Part shown: piece by piece, positions 14,001-27,633 of the stretch | Numbering within the stretch: the stretch's first letter is position 1 | Layout of the letters: every line of letters begins with the position of its first letter | NCBI GenBank assembly: GCA_008508345.1 | Contig: QNGE01002356.1 | Span: 53,673 to 117,672 of the forward strand | Direction of reading: 5' to 3' | From: Paragonimus westermani | Taxonomy: Eukaryota > Platyhelminthes > Trematoda > Plagiorchiida > Troglotrematidae | Length of the DNA stretch: 64,000 bases | The notes under the pieces: model-generated | Told to the model about the DNA's origin: nothing | Database searches by the model: none | What the model saw: the letters and a program-made list of their open reading frames with translations, nothing else | Program-made: the position numbers and the translations under genes

Positions 14001-17000
14001 GACGACAAAATGGATATCATCAAAAAATTCAGTGTCCTGTTCTGTGCTACAAAGCAATTCACCCACCAACCTGATGAATATTTATTAGTCCAAAGCATCA
14101 GGTCAACTTCGTGTGTGATAGTTGACTCTCGCTCCAGCTTGCCAGCTACTCAACAATAATCGCCAACGATGAATTGATTACCAAATCATATGGCTGATAT
14201 GATTCTAAATCTCCTCCGTGATACTTGTGTTCTATCATAGTTTGTTCACGTGTACTTTAGTTTACAGACTGTACTAAATACTTACCAGGAAAAAGTCACA
14301 CAACACAACTTTTGACCCTCATATTGATGAAAACGACTGATAGAAGCTGTCAAAATGAATAAGTCTGATTTAAAATGTTGAGTTCCTTTGAGCTATTTGA
14401 ATAAACCGGTCATTTCTGCCTTCTGGTGGCCTTATTCAAAATATCATAATTAGCAAACATTTTGCGGGTTCGTTTCCTGAATCGGACTTAAATTTGCTGC
14501 TGTCATATGAAAAGGCCACAAGTTTATGGTTGGATTGTCAGTTGAACTTACAAGAAGGACGTATTTTCACATACTTTGAAGCTCGTCTAAACTAAAACCT
14601 TCAATCGAAAGTGACCACAATAGATTTAGCCGCAAAAAAGTTCCACACTGTAAAAAGCAAGTATGTCCTGATAACTGTGTTATTGTCCACAATGAAACTG
14701 AACCACTTTGAATCTTGCAGGAATCGTCGTCCGCTAGACCAATTGTTAACGAAGGCCGACACGAGCGCAGTTGACCTGATGTACCGTATGTTACATTACA
14801 ATCCACATAAACGTATTACAGCGATGGAAGCACTGAAACATCCATACGTTAGAAGGTGAGTAATCCATTTTTTATTGGTAATTAGCTAAAAACTTTTGTG
14901 TACGACTCGTGAATTTTGCCAGTGGGAGTTAACCCTCGAATGAACGCATGACTAGTGAACGCCTGCTTTTACCGCACGGAAATAGGTATATTAAGAGCGC
15001 AGGCACTAAGTATCGAGGTTAATATTTAATCATTTTTAATAAAAAAACAGCTTAAAAGTGAAACCCACCCGCCTATTGTGAAGCAGTCATTTAACAAAAC
15101 GTAATCCATTTCCTAAGCTTAACTGTTGGCCGTATGGAGAATTTGAAACATGCTGGATTGAAATGATCTCTCTCTTCCCAAAGTGCTCGAATAATCCTAG
15201 TAATAACTGTTATCCCCATAAGCTCTGGTCACTACCAAGCTACTTGGAGTCTACAACGCAACGTTTATCAGCCGTCAGTTCCGTGGGACCGTGGGATTTC
15301 ACCTAGTCTGATAGTTAAATTTGATCTAGACACCGGAAGTCTTGGAAAATATTTCATATTTATTACAAGGCTTGAACTACTATAATCAGTAGTTGAAAAC
15401 TAAAATAGCAGCATCACCATGTTGGCTGTGAATAAACCGACCGTCTTACTAACCCAAATACCATTAGAGAGAAAACGAATTAGACATAATATGAACCCAA
15501 GACAGCGGCCGCATGAACGAATGCAGAATGGCACCTTAATATAATAGGACAAAGGCTCTTGAGGTCGTAATCGACGTAGAATGAGGCTGAGCGCAAAGCT
15601 TGCATACACCCGTCACGCACAGTACGCGGAATAGTGCGAAGGTTACCACGCCTTTTATGCGATTTGTAGAAACGGAGTGTCACCGCTCGAACAATATATC
15701 CGCAGATGGTCGTAAATTAATGTAGAACCTAACGGAAAGTTCACGAAGAATGAATCGTATTCAGTCTTGTTCAGTGTTCATTGCACTTTGATGGTCCCCT
15801 ACATTTTAAAAGAAAGCTAGACGCCAGAGGTAAGAAAAACGCCCGCTTGTGTACCCATACCGCGCACGTTGACCAATCGATTAATCAGTTGCTGCAGTGC
15901 GCCATTGTGTGAAGGCGGCCTGTCCCTGGAGTACGTGAAAATGCCGTCATATAGTGTTCTGAGTTGGGAGTTCGTAGAAATTCATGCAGCCCTAGGAACA
16001 GATGGTGCGTCCAAAAGACCTCAGTGCACTTGACAGGCGCAGCACCCACAGCACAATTGGTAAGAGGTTCATACTACGTATCCAGAGTGGATGATGTGGT
16101 CAGCAGAATAGTGTTCGGTACACTCCTTTGACAAGAAGGACGGTCGCAGCTTGACTTTTACATCGGACTAACAACATTAATGAGCTTCCATGATCAGACA
16201 AACTTTAAGTTTAGGAATGTTGTTAGAAGCAAACTGGGCTCAATTTTTTCAACTGTATGTACAAGCAGACCAAGCGAAACTGGTGGCTATTTGATAAAAA
16301 ATTGCAGATATCAAAAGTATGCTGACTTTTGACATAACGCTTCTGGTGACAACTGAATCGTTCAGATAAGTTGAAAACCAAATGTACAAAAGTTTAAAAA
16401 TAAACATTTAACTACATGGACTCCACATATACCGATCAACAGATTCTACTCTCCGGACGAAGTGCTCACCATGTCGCATCACGTGGTTCCTCCTCTAGAC
16501 GATAATGTACAGCTCACTGTGCCAGAATATCGAAACCGTCTGTATCAGGTGAGTGATAGTGAACTACTGTCGAACTGTGCTCAACACCGTAGTTCCTTGG
16601 TCACATCATGTCAGATAATTTTTGATAGGACTGTGCCATTAAACGGGATGATGTACTAAGGGCCACTTCAGACTCTTACGTTTCACTGGCAAGGAGTAGA
16701 ACAAAATGAAATAATTTGAACTGAATTACTCAGTAAATAGGTGTTTCGGAGTTTATGTGCACGTTTTAAGTAAAAAGCCCTTTGAACCTAGAACGCTGAG
16801 TTGTAAAAACTGCTACTACCATTCACAGACTAACTGAGCTCCGTTTTTTGCAATTGCGGAGGCCCGGAACATACACTGATTCTACTTGAAAGACCAACTC
16901 ACAGGTTATAAAACTCTGACACTCCCAGAGACTGCTGGATACAGTGATGTGAACTATGGGGCAGAGTAATAAAAAACATACGACATGCAGTCTAGCATTA

Positions 17001-20000
17001 TTAATCACAAACACTTCACAGTTAATTCAGAGTGTATGCGGAATTGAAAAACGAAAAAATGGAATTTCAATAATATAATGATGATGATGATGATGATGAT
17101 GAGAGTATTGACAATGTGAATAATCTAAGGCTACTAATATTTTTGTGTATCTTAACGAAAGTGAATTAAGACGGACATCTTTCGCAGCGGACAAAAATGG
17201 CTTGAAGTCAGTAGCTGGTTCTAGTCGATTACCTAGTGCATGTGGTTTTGTATGGTTTGTGAACTAAGTAAATCCAAAATATATGATTCACAGCAACCCC
17301 AAATTTCATTTCTACACATTTACTGGAATTCTGCACGTTTTGAGAAATGATTGCCAGAACACTACAAGAAAAATTGTTACAAATGCTCAACAGTATTCAA
17401 TTAATTAGTGTGAAAAAATAACATCCGTAACCTTTTGAGCTCGTCTGCATCTACTGATTTAGACAAAGACCGGCATTACAATATTATTGATATGGAGTAT
17501 GATACACTTTTTGGGTTAGTGAAACCGAAAAATGTGAAAACTGTGGATGTAAGATAGAGATGAAAAGACGGCAAAAATCGTATACATTTTCACATCTCAT
17601 GCTCTGACAGATGGGGTATGAAACTGTATCAAAAGTTCGGAAATATCTTCTATGGACACAAGCATCACACACTCTACAGTGTAATATGAAGTCCACCTGA
17701 TAAACCAAGAGAAATATTTCGCAGTTGAGGTTTTTCAACAAATGTCGCTGGGGTTGCGCGTTCATAATCAGCTGTATTTCCACCGGTAAAACAAATCGTT
17801 TCCTAGTAGCATGTGGTTTTTACTGTTTGTTCAATACCAGCGAAATCCCCACGTCTCATAACTGGATCTTTCATAAGTTGGGGAGAAGTTAAGAGTAAGG
17901 AAAGTAACAGACGCTCCCGACATTAGGTCATCAAGAAGTAAACAGTCTGAACTCAAACAAAAATAACGAAAATTCAACCTGAACACTACAGTAAGTATGT
18001 TTGCAGAATAACTTCAGAATAACTTCACTTATCATTTTCTCCTGGATACTTACTTGCGATACAATTTCAGGGGGTTGTTAGGATTTCGTCCAACTCACCA
18101 TAATAAGAAAGACGGTCACTGTGGCGTTAACAGTATGAATAGAGAGTAATCGGAATGTCGTGCTCTTGCTGTTTTCAATCCAACCCAGAAAAAACGGTGG
18201 TTATTCGTCTTCTTTCAACCCAGCTATCCAAAAGAACTTGATTTGTTGACAAACAGTTGACAGCTAGTTTAACTTTGGATCCACTTGCATTTAATGACCA
18301 GTAGTAAGGTTGACTGAATGAAATTCGTCCGGTCATGGTCAGTTATTTTTCCTGTCTTCAAACTTAACAGTGTCCGTGGTTTAAGCTAATTCTTCTGAAC
18401 AGTACACATATCCCAAACTCATTTTCACTGTATCCGGCAGGAACACAAAACTTTTTCAAGTCCCTTATGTGAAAGGCTGAAAAGTGTATAAATTCTGAAC
18501 ACACTCCCATAACGGACCAATCAAATTAATTATGGATTTTGCTCTTACAATGTATATTTACCGCTATCTGTTATAACCAAAAGACATTAACTAAGGGAAT
18601 AAATTCAAGATTGACAGAACAAATTCATAATAAACTGTAAAAACTACTTTACTGTGACTTCTCATGAAGGTTAGACGGCGTAACTTATGTGATATTATCA
18701 TGATCAACATTTCGTATAACCTGATCTCACATGGGTATTCAACTGGCCTAGGACACCTAAATGAAGACCCACAAAACCGGGATTCCGGATCCTATTGTTA
18801 GACAGCAGAAACAGACTTAAAATGTAGTCGCGAGGGACGGACGTCAAGGACCTGAAAACATATACCGTCCAATTAATTACGGCCTCATCACAAACCGCTT
18901 CCGACCATAAAAGAATGATTGCAGCTGATAATCCTCAGTTCTTCGTAATTCAACCGGTCTGTTTCCGGTTTCTTCGACAAAATACGGTGAACAGATCCAA
19001 AAATTGTAATCTCCGTGCCTTCTGACCCAGAGGCCGGTGTATTGGAGATGGTAGATGTAAGGTAGCTGTCTCCCTCTTGGTAACAAATGTTTTAACTTTT
19101 TTCCACATATTACTTGCCACCAGGCCTTAGTTAATAATTTTATCCCTTATACAGCACACAGTATCATATTTAAATAGTGGACTGCGATATAAAAACACAG
19201 ACTCGGGGGGCCAGACTCTAAGCTGTAGTCAAGAAGAGGATGCACATTACCAATGACTCTTAATAGGAACGAGACTCAAGTTTAGCCCTTCTCTTGAAGT
19301 AGACCAACCGAAAGGCCATGAGTATTCAAAGGTAAAGCTCAACTCATAACAAGCTAACTGACTAAGTTTTGATTATGGGTGGATCTATCAAAACAGCAGA
19401 CAGAGAGACGTTGTGGGATGTTAACGCTTTGATTTAGTTCATCAGCGGCATACTAACTATAAGCAGAGCGTGTAAAAAGGCGTACGACAACGGTTTTTTA
19501 ACAGAGTAAATTTTGAGTCAAGAGGCCGGTTTCACTGGAGGAAGATGGTGTGAACCATCAACTTTTGTGCATACGACATTGGCGAATCTCGGTTGATCAA
19601 CATAGCTTCACTGATAACCAGAATTTTTGAGTTTGGGTACTGTGGCAACAAATTGAACGACCTGGTTGGATCGACGTTGTTACCAGTCTCCAGGATGCTT
19701 CTTGCAATTGATGACGCCAGGTTCTACGTTTGTTTGCTCATCTGGCTGTCTTCTCGTCCAGAAGACTGATTCAACCAGTTTGGGAGATTTTCGGCCATAA
19801 GTTGAAGCAAGTACCGGTCGGTTCTGCCCATATAACTGCCGTCGTAACTGCAAGTGAACTGTTATGCCACACGAGACTGAATACTTAGGTGCATCACGTC
19901 TAGCCTTTCCATAACTAACTCCCCGAGTTGATGAAGAGAGGAACAATTCAGTTGTGGGATATGTGTGATTCACCACTGACTAAAGCTGATGACATACTGT

Positions 20001-23000
20001 GGTGGACAAATAGTCTTCCTTGAATTGTAATTTTATGAACATCTCTTTTCTTTGCTGTGTGGACTGCAGGTCTTTCTGTCGTTTTCTTGCTATGAACCGA
20101 GATTAATTTATCCGAGTATCCGTTAGCAAGTATTGCAGTTTTTATATGTTCCTCTTGTATCAGCCGGTCATCTGGGCAGATATGTCGTGCTCCACCAAAC
20201 AATGTTTTAACGAAATCCCACTTGTAGGTCATGGGTGTAGAGCTAGGGAACTGGAGGTATTGGCTCCTCCACGTGACTTTGAGATAAACTGGCCGCTGCT
20301 ATGTGTCTTCTTTACGCCCCGTACGCAGACATTTATAAAAACCTAGTTTGTTTTCGACTCAGTTTCAAAGGTAACGTACAAACTTGGATGTATGGAGTTC
20401 ATAAGATTAGAAACTGGACGGAACTTGGCACCCTCATTAAAAGTGAAGAAAACATCGACGCACCTTCCGTATGAAATAGTCATGAAAATAATTTCAAAAA
20501 TTTGTGTTTCAACCATTCCAGGTAAAAAATATCTTAACGCTGGGCTTAGTGGGCTGCCCATGGCCACCCCGTAGATTTGTTTAAAAGCAGCTGCTTCAAA
20601 CTTGAACTGAATTTTTTCTGTGCACAGGAACGTGAGATCTCTGAGATAATCAAGGGAAACGGGCAACTGAGTATTCTGAGCTGAAATAAAATCACGAAGA
20701 ACATCTACATTTTCATGCAGGGGAGCATTAGTCAACAAGGATTGTTCATCAATAGAAGGCATTGTTTTTGAACCCACAAACGTTCAGTAACTCACACGAG
20801 TCCTGTACACAATGCGATGACAACCATGTTCGAACTAGGTTAAGCCAGCCACTGAATGAGCTGGTGGTAAGGTGAATTGTTTTTAGTCAAGATGGGGCAT
20901 AGGAGAACACCTTTTAACGAAATTGCAGTGGAGAAAACTGGTCGGTAAAATTTGCATCGGTATTCTTAAACCTAACCGTAGGTTGCTTTCTTCGAACAGA
21001 CCTTGGGTGTTGTCATTATCTTCAAGTTTCTCACTCTGCATTATCTGTCGCTCAATTTTCACTCGCTTTCTGTCGTTTCTTTCTTCAGGCCATGAGTTTT
21101 GCTCTGCAAATGTTCGTTTCTGAGTTTAAAATTATTAACTTGTCCTTGTGTGATGAATATAGGCCTAATATCATCCTGAAGTAGGTTGCATGGTTTACGT
21201 GTACTCGTTATTCCTTCTGTCTTCCTATAAGACACCATTTAATTCGATTTCTGTTGATCCGTTTCCTCCCACTGTACATATGTTATCTGTTAGATGATCA
21301 TATCCAAAAAAATGCGATTGCGTGCACGCAAACTGGAAACTGCACTTGGAGGACATTCTTCTGATAGTGGGGTTTGCCCTGATGAAGCCTCAACCACAGT
21401 CCCGGAGAAGACAGGAAATTCCCCACATTCACAAAAAAGATCTGCAAGCTCGCACACGATCGGACAGAATGATAACGAACTCAGGGAACCACTGCATCAG
21501 TGGAACGGATCTATTCCAGCCAGCATACATGACATGAATGCTACGCGTCCGATCACCGAGCTGTCAGATCCGCTGTCCACATGCCTAACACCAACCAATA
21601 AAATACTCGGGTCAGAACGAAGATCAAGCAAATCACTGTAGGTTTCGTCAGAACGCAATCGTTGTAAACTTTTCACGAAATTATGGCTACCACATAAAAA
21701 AGTTCTTCCTAGTAACCTAGTGACCATTAAGAGAGCCCATCACTCAATTGTAAAACCGTTCTTTTGATTAATATAAACCATTTTTGATACGTTCTTACCA
21801 TTTGTTCATTGTTGGATCATCAGAACCGACGGAATGTGAGATTGCCCTGCTGGTCGTACAGAACGTCTTCTCTTTCTTACTGCGATCATCTAAAAAGCAA
21901 ATTGTTAATTCGGCCCGAGCTGGCCAAATTTCACAGCCAAATGGAGCTAAGACACTTAGTAGGCAGCCTCACTAGCTTCAAGCCAAATTTGTATTGTTCC
22001 AACATCTTCACTCCACAACCTGTCTCACATTGCGGTGAGATCAGTCACTCATTCATGGAACATAGTTTCTTGATGCATGGTCACCAGCAGGCAAATTTAT
22101 GTCAGAATTAGAGTCTGTTTGAAATACTCGACGATTAACAGATTGTACTTAGATTTCCCGTCTCGGAACACGGTTATTAATAGAATAGAAAATTGTTCAC
22201 CACCATAGAGAGTTTCGGAAAAAATACACCGAAGCACAAATCTGAGAAACAGAACACAACATAATGTTCCAGAAGGAGACAGTTGTATCTCGACCATTAG
22301 CCACAGCGTCCACGCTTTGTTTTAACATCAACCTACACTAGAGTAAATAAAATGCTAGCTGGAATGGTAATTGCTGATCTCACAACAATCTCCAAACAAA
22401 CGGTATACTTTTCTTTTCATTTCACTCTGTTTTGTCCGTCAGAGACAATTTTCCAAGAACAATCACAATGGATCAAATTGACGAGGATTTACAGCAAACC
22501 GACGCTGATATAAGCACGCGCACGTTAACGAAATCCAGAATCCACAGAACGCCAAGTCCAGGAAATAAGTCCGTGGGTATCAATGATGATAGTGCGATTT
22601 ATGACGAGCCTAAACGCAGGTCAGAGATAATGAGATCCAGTCCGACAAAGGTGGGCACTGGATCAACGCACGTGAATAATTTACAATACAGACATGTGGC
22701 TGAAACTAACAGCCCGGTAAGTATCACGATCTGCTCTATCCATTAATGGATCTTTGACTGTTTCATTAGACACTTGTGCCACAAACATACGAGGCTACTA
22801 ATTGGTGTAGCGTTACGTGTTACAGGGATCCCTGTCGAGATGCGTGTGGTTTGTATTATTCATTCTCACATTCACAAAAGATCTAACTGTTTGCCGCTTT
22901 TGTGCACCAGAAATGATATGGTGAGGTGTAACGAATGAGATATAGCTGAAGAGGGCTGTTGACTTTGTGCTACAAGGCTCCAATCTCCAACAATTACAGC

Positions 23001-26000
23001 CAGGCCAAAGGTTGCAGGCTAAGATTTGAAAGATGAGTAGGGAGGATGAAAATATAAGGCTATCTACCCTGAATACAGTCACAGAACACTCCTTCACAAG
23101 ACTGTTCTTAAAACTGGTCGAGAAAAATTCTTGCTAGAATTGTTGTGAAATTTTAATCATCAAGCTAGAATTACTCTGATTTCAATATTGTCCTGTCATA
23201 TGTATTTTGTGAGGGACGTTCATTTTAGGTAGTTTGCTTCATGAAAGTGAAAAAAGGAGGTCATGAAAACACACATATACTTTCTTCTTACGGATGCTGA
23301 ACGACGGGCGTACAACTAATGACACCGAATATCGGAAGCAAATCCATTCACTGGAAATGTGGTCCAGTGTGATCAAGTGCAGGAAACAAACCTCACACTG
23401 TTTGCGTTCGCGGGATAAAATGCAGCGATTGGCCGTACTGGGTCATCAAGGGTCTAGTATACAACTGCAAGTACAGGCGAACGACAGGCTAAGACGAACC
23501 GACGAAATGCGATCCAGTCGACCGGGTTAGTGACTTCGGCGTATTCGGGTAGACGGATTAGATGAAGACAGTGTCACGATGACACGTAGGAATGCCGTAT
23601 TCACGCGGGTGGGAGAGGGACCGACTGACAAACAATGGTTGAAGGAGACGAAATGGAGCATTTCGAATGTGGGTTGTGAGGACAGCGACGCCAAGCAACT
23701 GGTCATACAGGGTTAATGGATGGACCCAGACGAGGTTAGTCGAAAGGAATATTGATATCCGTAAGTATCTTACACCATCCGCCGTGATCTTCGTACAAGT
23801 TGCATACAGTGAGCCAGCTCAGCACACCTTGTGGCCACAGCGAGTGCTGTTAATCTTCAGCTATGTGAGCGTCAATCAAACGGACTTCAAATTCTAAATG
23901 CTGTCCATACAAATGCACAGTAACTCGCCAGACTACAAACCTCAGATAACGTCCCTTCGATTCACGAAAAATGTATTGGGCATCAGAGTAACTCTATCTT
24001 AAACACGCACGTGTAGGGCTTCTTTGACTCTGCATAGTGCACTCTCATCCGCACTCCTACTGACAGTTGAGCTCTGTCACCAGCAGCAAACTTTTCTTGT
24101 GTACAGAATGACAAAAAAATATTGAGGCGTTTTTTGTTCATTGATTCTGGCCAAACAGACGACTCAATCTGGCTATGGTAGTCAAACTATCCTACATAAT
24201 TGTAATGACTAATTATCGAAAACATGTTCGTCACGTTGTCTTTTCTAAACAAAACCATTTCGTTGAAACCTCCTTTTAATACATCACTTATGTAGCTAAC
24301 TTCAAGCTCAGGTTTGGTACACACATTGCGGCTATTATGTTCACAAAAAGCTAGGTCGTAAGAAACATCCTAGCTAATTGAAAGCCTTTTCAGTCTTCCA
24401 CACACCTGCCCATGGCCACCTGTCGTCTGCGGCATGTTAACTGAAAAACTGCCGGGTTTTTAACGTGCATTATTTTCTCAACAAGTAATGTTTCCATCTG
24501 ACACACATCATCTTTGGTTTATCGTTATATTAGGAAGAGTACTTGGAGTCGTTTAACTGTGTCGCAGTTTGTCCGATCTTTCATCAGTTCCACGAATGAT
24601 GGCCTATTCTTGACGATGTTTTACGCTCCATACCAAACAGTTTCATATCAGAAGTCAACATTCAACCGTCACATTGCACACAATTTTACGGTAGTAGTAA
24701 ATACATGTCGAGCACCGGAGAAGCCGACTGAATGACCCGAGCTGAACCAGTTTCTTTACAAGTTGATTCGCAAAGTTCGCATCAGAGATAGTGTATATGG
24801 CGACTGGCATCTAACTGACTACTCAAAAAAACCGTCAGACAGTACACTGAAGAAAATAGCGAATTAAAAGAGAGGTGTTTGTTACCTAGATCAAGTGACT
24901 GAAAGAACCCACTGTGGATAGAAATTTCTACAAGACCGACTAAGGCGTGTTTGCTATTGTTTACTATCGAGCACACCACTATTCTCATCAATAGTGACGA
25001 CAACAACAACAAATAAATATTTCGGTTAGAAAAATCACGAATCATTGCGTGTAGTAAAAACCTTGGGTTTGAAACTGTAAGGTACTGTGTAGGAAAAACG
25101 AGTTGGTTCTAACCGCTTCGTTGTTATTGTAGTAAAGGTTATCGAAGCGAGTGACCACCCACCTAACCTCACTAGTTTCGTCCAGTTCGTTTATTGTGCT
25201 GCTGACGAGGTGTTTATTGAACTAAAGAAAGCACACAATGCACTAATTAATCTCTGTACTTTATGACTTAGCATTGCTAATTGAAAATCACCCAAACCTG
25301 ATCACAACTGTCATATTCCCATGGAAGTTCCAGCGGGCCGCTCGAAGGAAAGAATCACTAGACTCCAGTTTCGCTTTTGTTAGAGCTCGTCACTAGTGCA
25401 CATCATTGCCACAGCCGGGACAAGAATTCTGGCCATGATGTCCTGAGGCAACCATGTTGACCATTGTACCCTACGCCTGATAGTGGACACGACTGAATTA
25501 TCATCTGTGAACGCTCAGAAGTTTTGGCTTGTGGGTAGTATTCTGATTGCCGGATATTCTCGAGAGGAGACTTATTAACTGTCCTGTTAACTCCAGTCTA
25601 TCACCACTCGACTTGCGCCAACTGGAGCGTCTATGGGAATGCGGCTGCGATCACTTATGAGTGGTGTTTAATCTATATGAAAATTAGTGTCCCTCCCTAC
25701 TCACTGATAATCAAAATGTCGCTCAACAAGTCAACGACTTCTGTGATTTTAACTTGGAGAGAAGTCCTAGTCAAGGAGTGAACGATTAGAGTCAACAGGA
25801 CAGCTATTTTAACTCTTTTGGAGACGATCGGGCAACCTGACCATTGCTCACAAGCGAGAGTGGTTGAGCGTTCAGATTTGATAATTCGGTCGTGCCTGAT
25901 GTGAGATCAATGGCGCAGTGGTCAACACGGTTGCCTCATGATTGGAATGGCCGGAGTTCAAATCCCCGTCGTGACAGTGATATATGTACTACCGACGAGC

Positions 26001-27593
26001 TCCAATGTGAACAAAACTCGAGTCTAGCGCTTGTTTCCGACACAGGCTGGCTTGAAAGTCTATTTGAATGCAAAGGCTGTGATCAATTCGGAGTGGTGTT
26101 CAATCTATATGAAAACCAAAATTCCCTACTACTCATCAGTAATTTAGAATTTACTTGCAAGTTCAGCCTTGCTTTGTGGATCCAATGTCTAATCCATCCG
26201 CATGAACGTTGCGAACGAGCCCTTGATATCCGACCTCTACTACCTCCTCCAGTTTGCTTGGGTCAAATGGGCCCACTGTATAAACTGCACGACAGCCCTC
26301 CAAGTCCACGACCGACAACGGAAACGATAGAAATATACGATATACGTATTTTTGTTGACGGATGAGGTGTTCTCTCTTGCGCTCTGTAGTGTAGTTGCTC
26401 ACTGTTGACCAGGCGATAATAAAGCTCTGGTTTACCAGAACCTTGACTGACCAGTTTGGGAGGGTTGAAAAATGCTTCCAGGATGAAGCATCTGCAGTCA
26501 CGCAGGTCGATGTTTAAAAACGCTATTGTGCATAGCAATGTTTCGCAGTATATGGCAGTCCTGTATCCATGAGATTATTGACGCTTACCCTTTATGAGTA
26601 TCCAAAGCTTCTCAACTTTCATTCCCCATCAGTCTGTACTTACTCACTAATCCACCGTTTTATGGATTACTACCACGGTCAACGATAACCCCAGACATAA
26701 TATTCATGGGTACACTTCAAAAGTTAAAATTAATCCAAACAACAACGCACTACGTCTCACAAGGTATATGGTTCCCAGCTAGGAAACGGTTAGTCTGTTC
26801 CAGGTCAGAAACTGTGGTTTTGTAGACAACATATGATGGTTGTACGGGGCACAACTAGATAATCTTGAGGGCAATGCTTACGGTCGGGGCTAAGTTGCAG
26901 CTTGTTTTTACTCCGTTAATGTGGATGGACGTAGTACACCTCGGTGGTGGCCACCCGCAAAAGAGTTTAGTCTCGTAACGTTAAGGGTTGTTGATTCGAC
27001 TCCCCATTCAAACTATCTCTATCTGATGAGTAGTGTGGCAGATTTGTGATTTTAGCTGAGATCCAATTGTGAAAATTCAGGGCTTTGGCTGGGTTCGAAC
27101 CAGCAACAGACAGAGCATGCCTATCTGATTAATCCACACAAGGACGAAACTAGTAGTGAAGTGTCACTTTATGGGTGAACATTGACAAGGATTAAGCAGG
27201 TTTGATCTGATCTCACACTAGTTGCACCGATATATTCACACACAACGCCAACTCGTGGAGGACATCAGTATGTCAGTGGATGAGTCTGATGACAGCAAAT
27301 CAATGCATACAGACAACATATACTCACCGCACTGATAAAGACAAGTCTGGTATTTATGAATTGCTGATGTGATTACGTGGGTCAACTGAAACTGGACAAA
27401 AGTCATGATTCTGAAATCACTGTTAACCACATCAGGTGGTGAATTAGCGGGTGACAACTGACACATTAGAGTGACAACCAAAAACAAACAGATTGCGATA
27501 TCAAACATGTTTAATACAACAAATCACCACATCCCCTCTCTTGATCTCGAAGTAACACCGATTCGTATCAGTTGTTGAGATTATCAGGTGGGT

Positions 27594-27633
<40 letters not shown>

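Larger units (their letters stand above)
16549..21293 (+). other. MAPK15 intron, 4.7 kb
   Basis: Phase 0 intron. It holds an (ATG)8 microsatellite at 17078-17101, a short tandem slip (AGAATAACTTC twice, about 18005-18028) and the antisense Penelope-like element at about 19532-20930. Sequence at about 18880-19090 (minus) reads like an old open frame but resembles nothing I know; it could be 3' sequence of the same element. Confidence 0.7.

Noticed and set aside
15400..15683. Overlapping minus-strand frames near a GCGGCCGC site
   Set aside because: Arg/Leu/Cys-rich translations without motifs; treated as old repeat or chance.
26163..26538. Two overlapping minus-strand frames of 91-112 codons
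   Set aside because: They overlap the flank of a SINE copy and each other in different frames, with no recognisable protein; probably repeat-derived.
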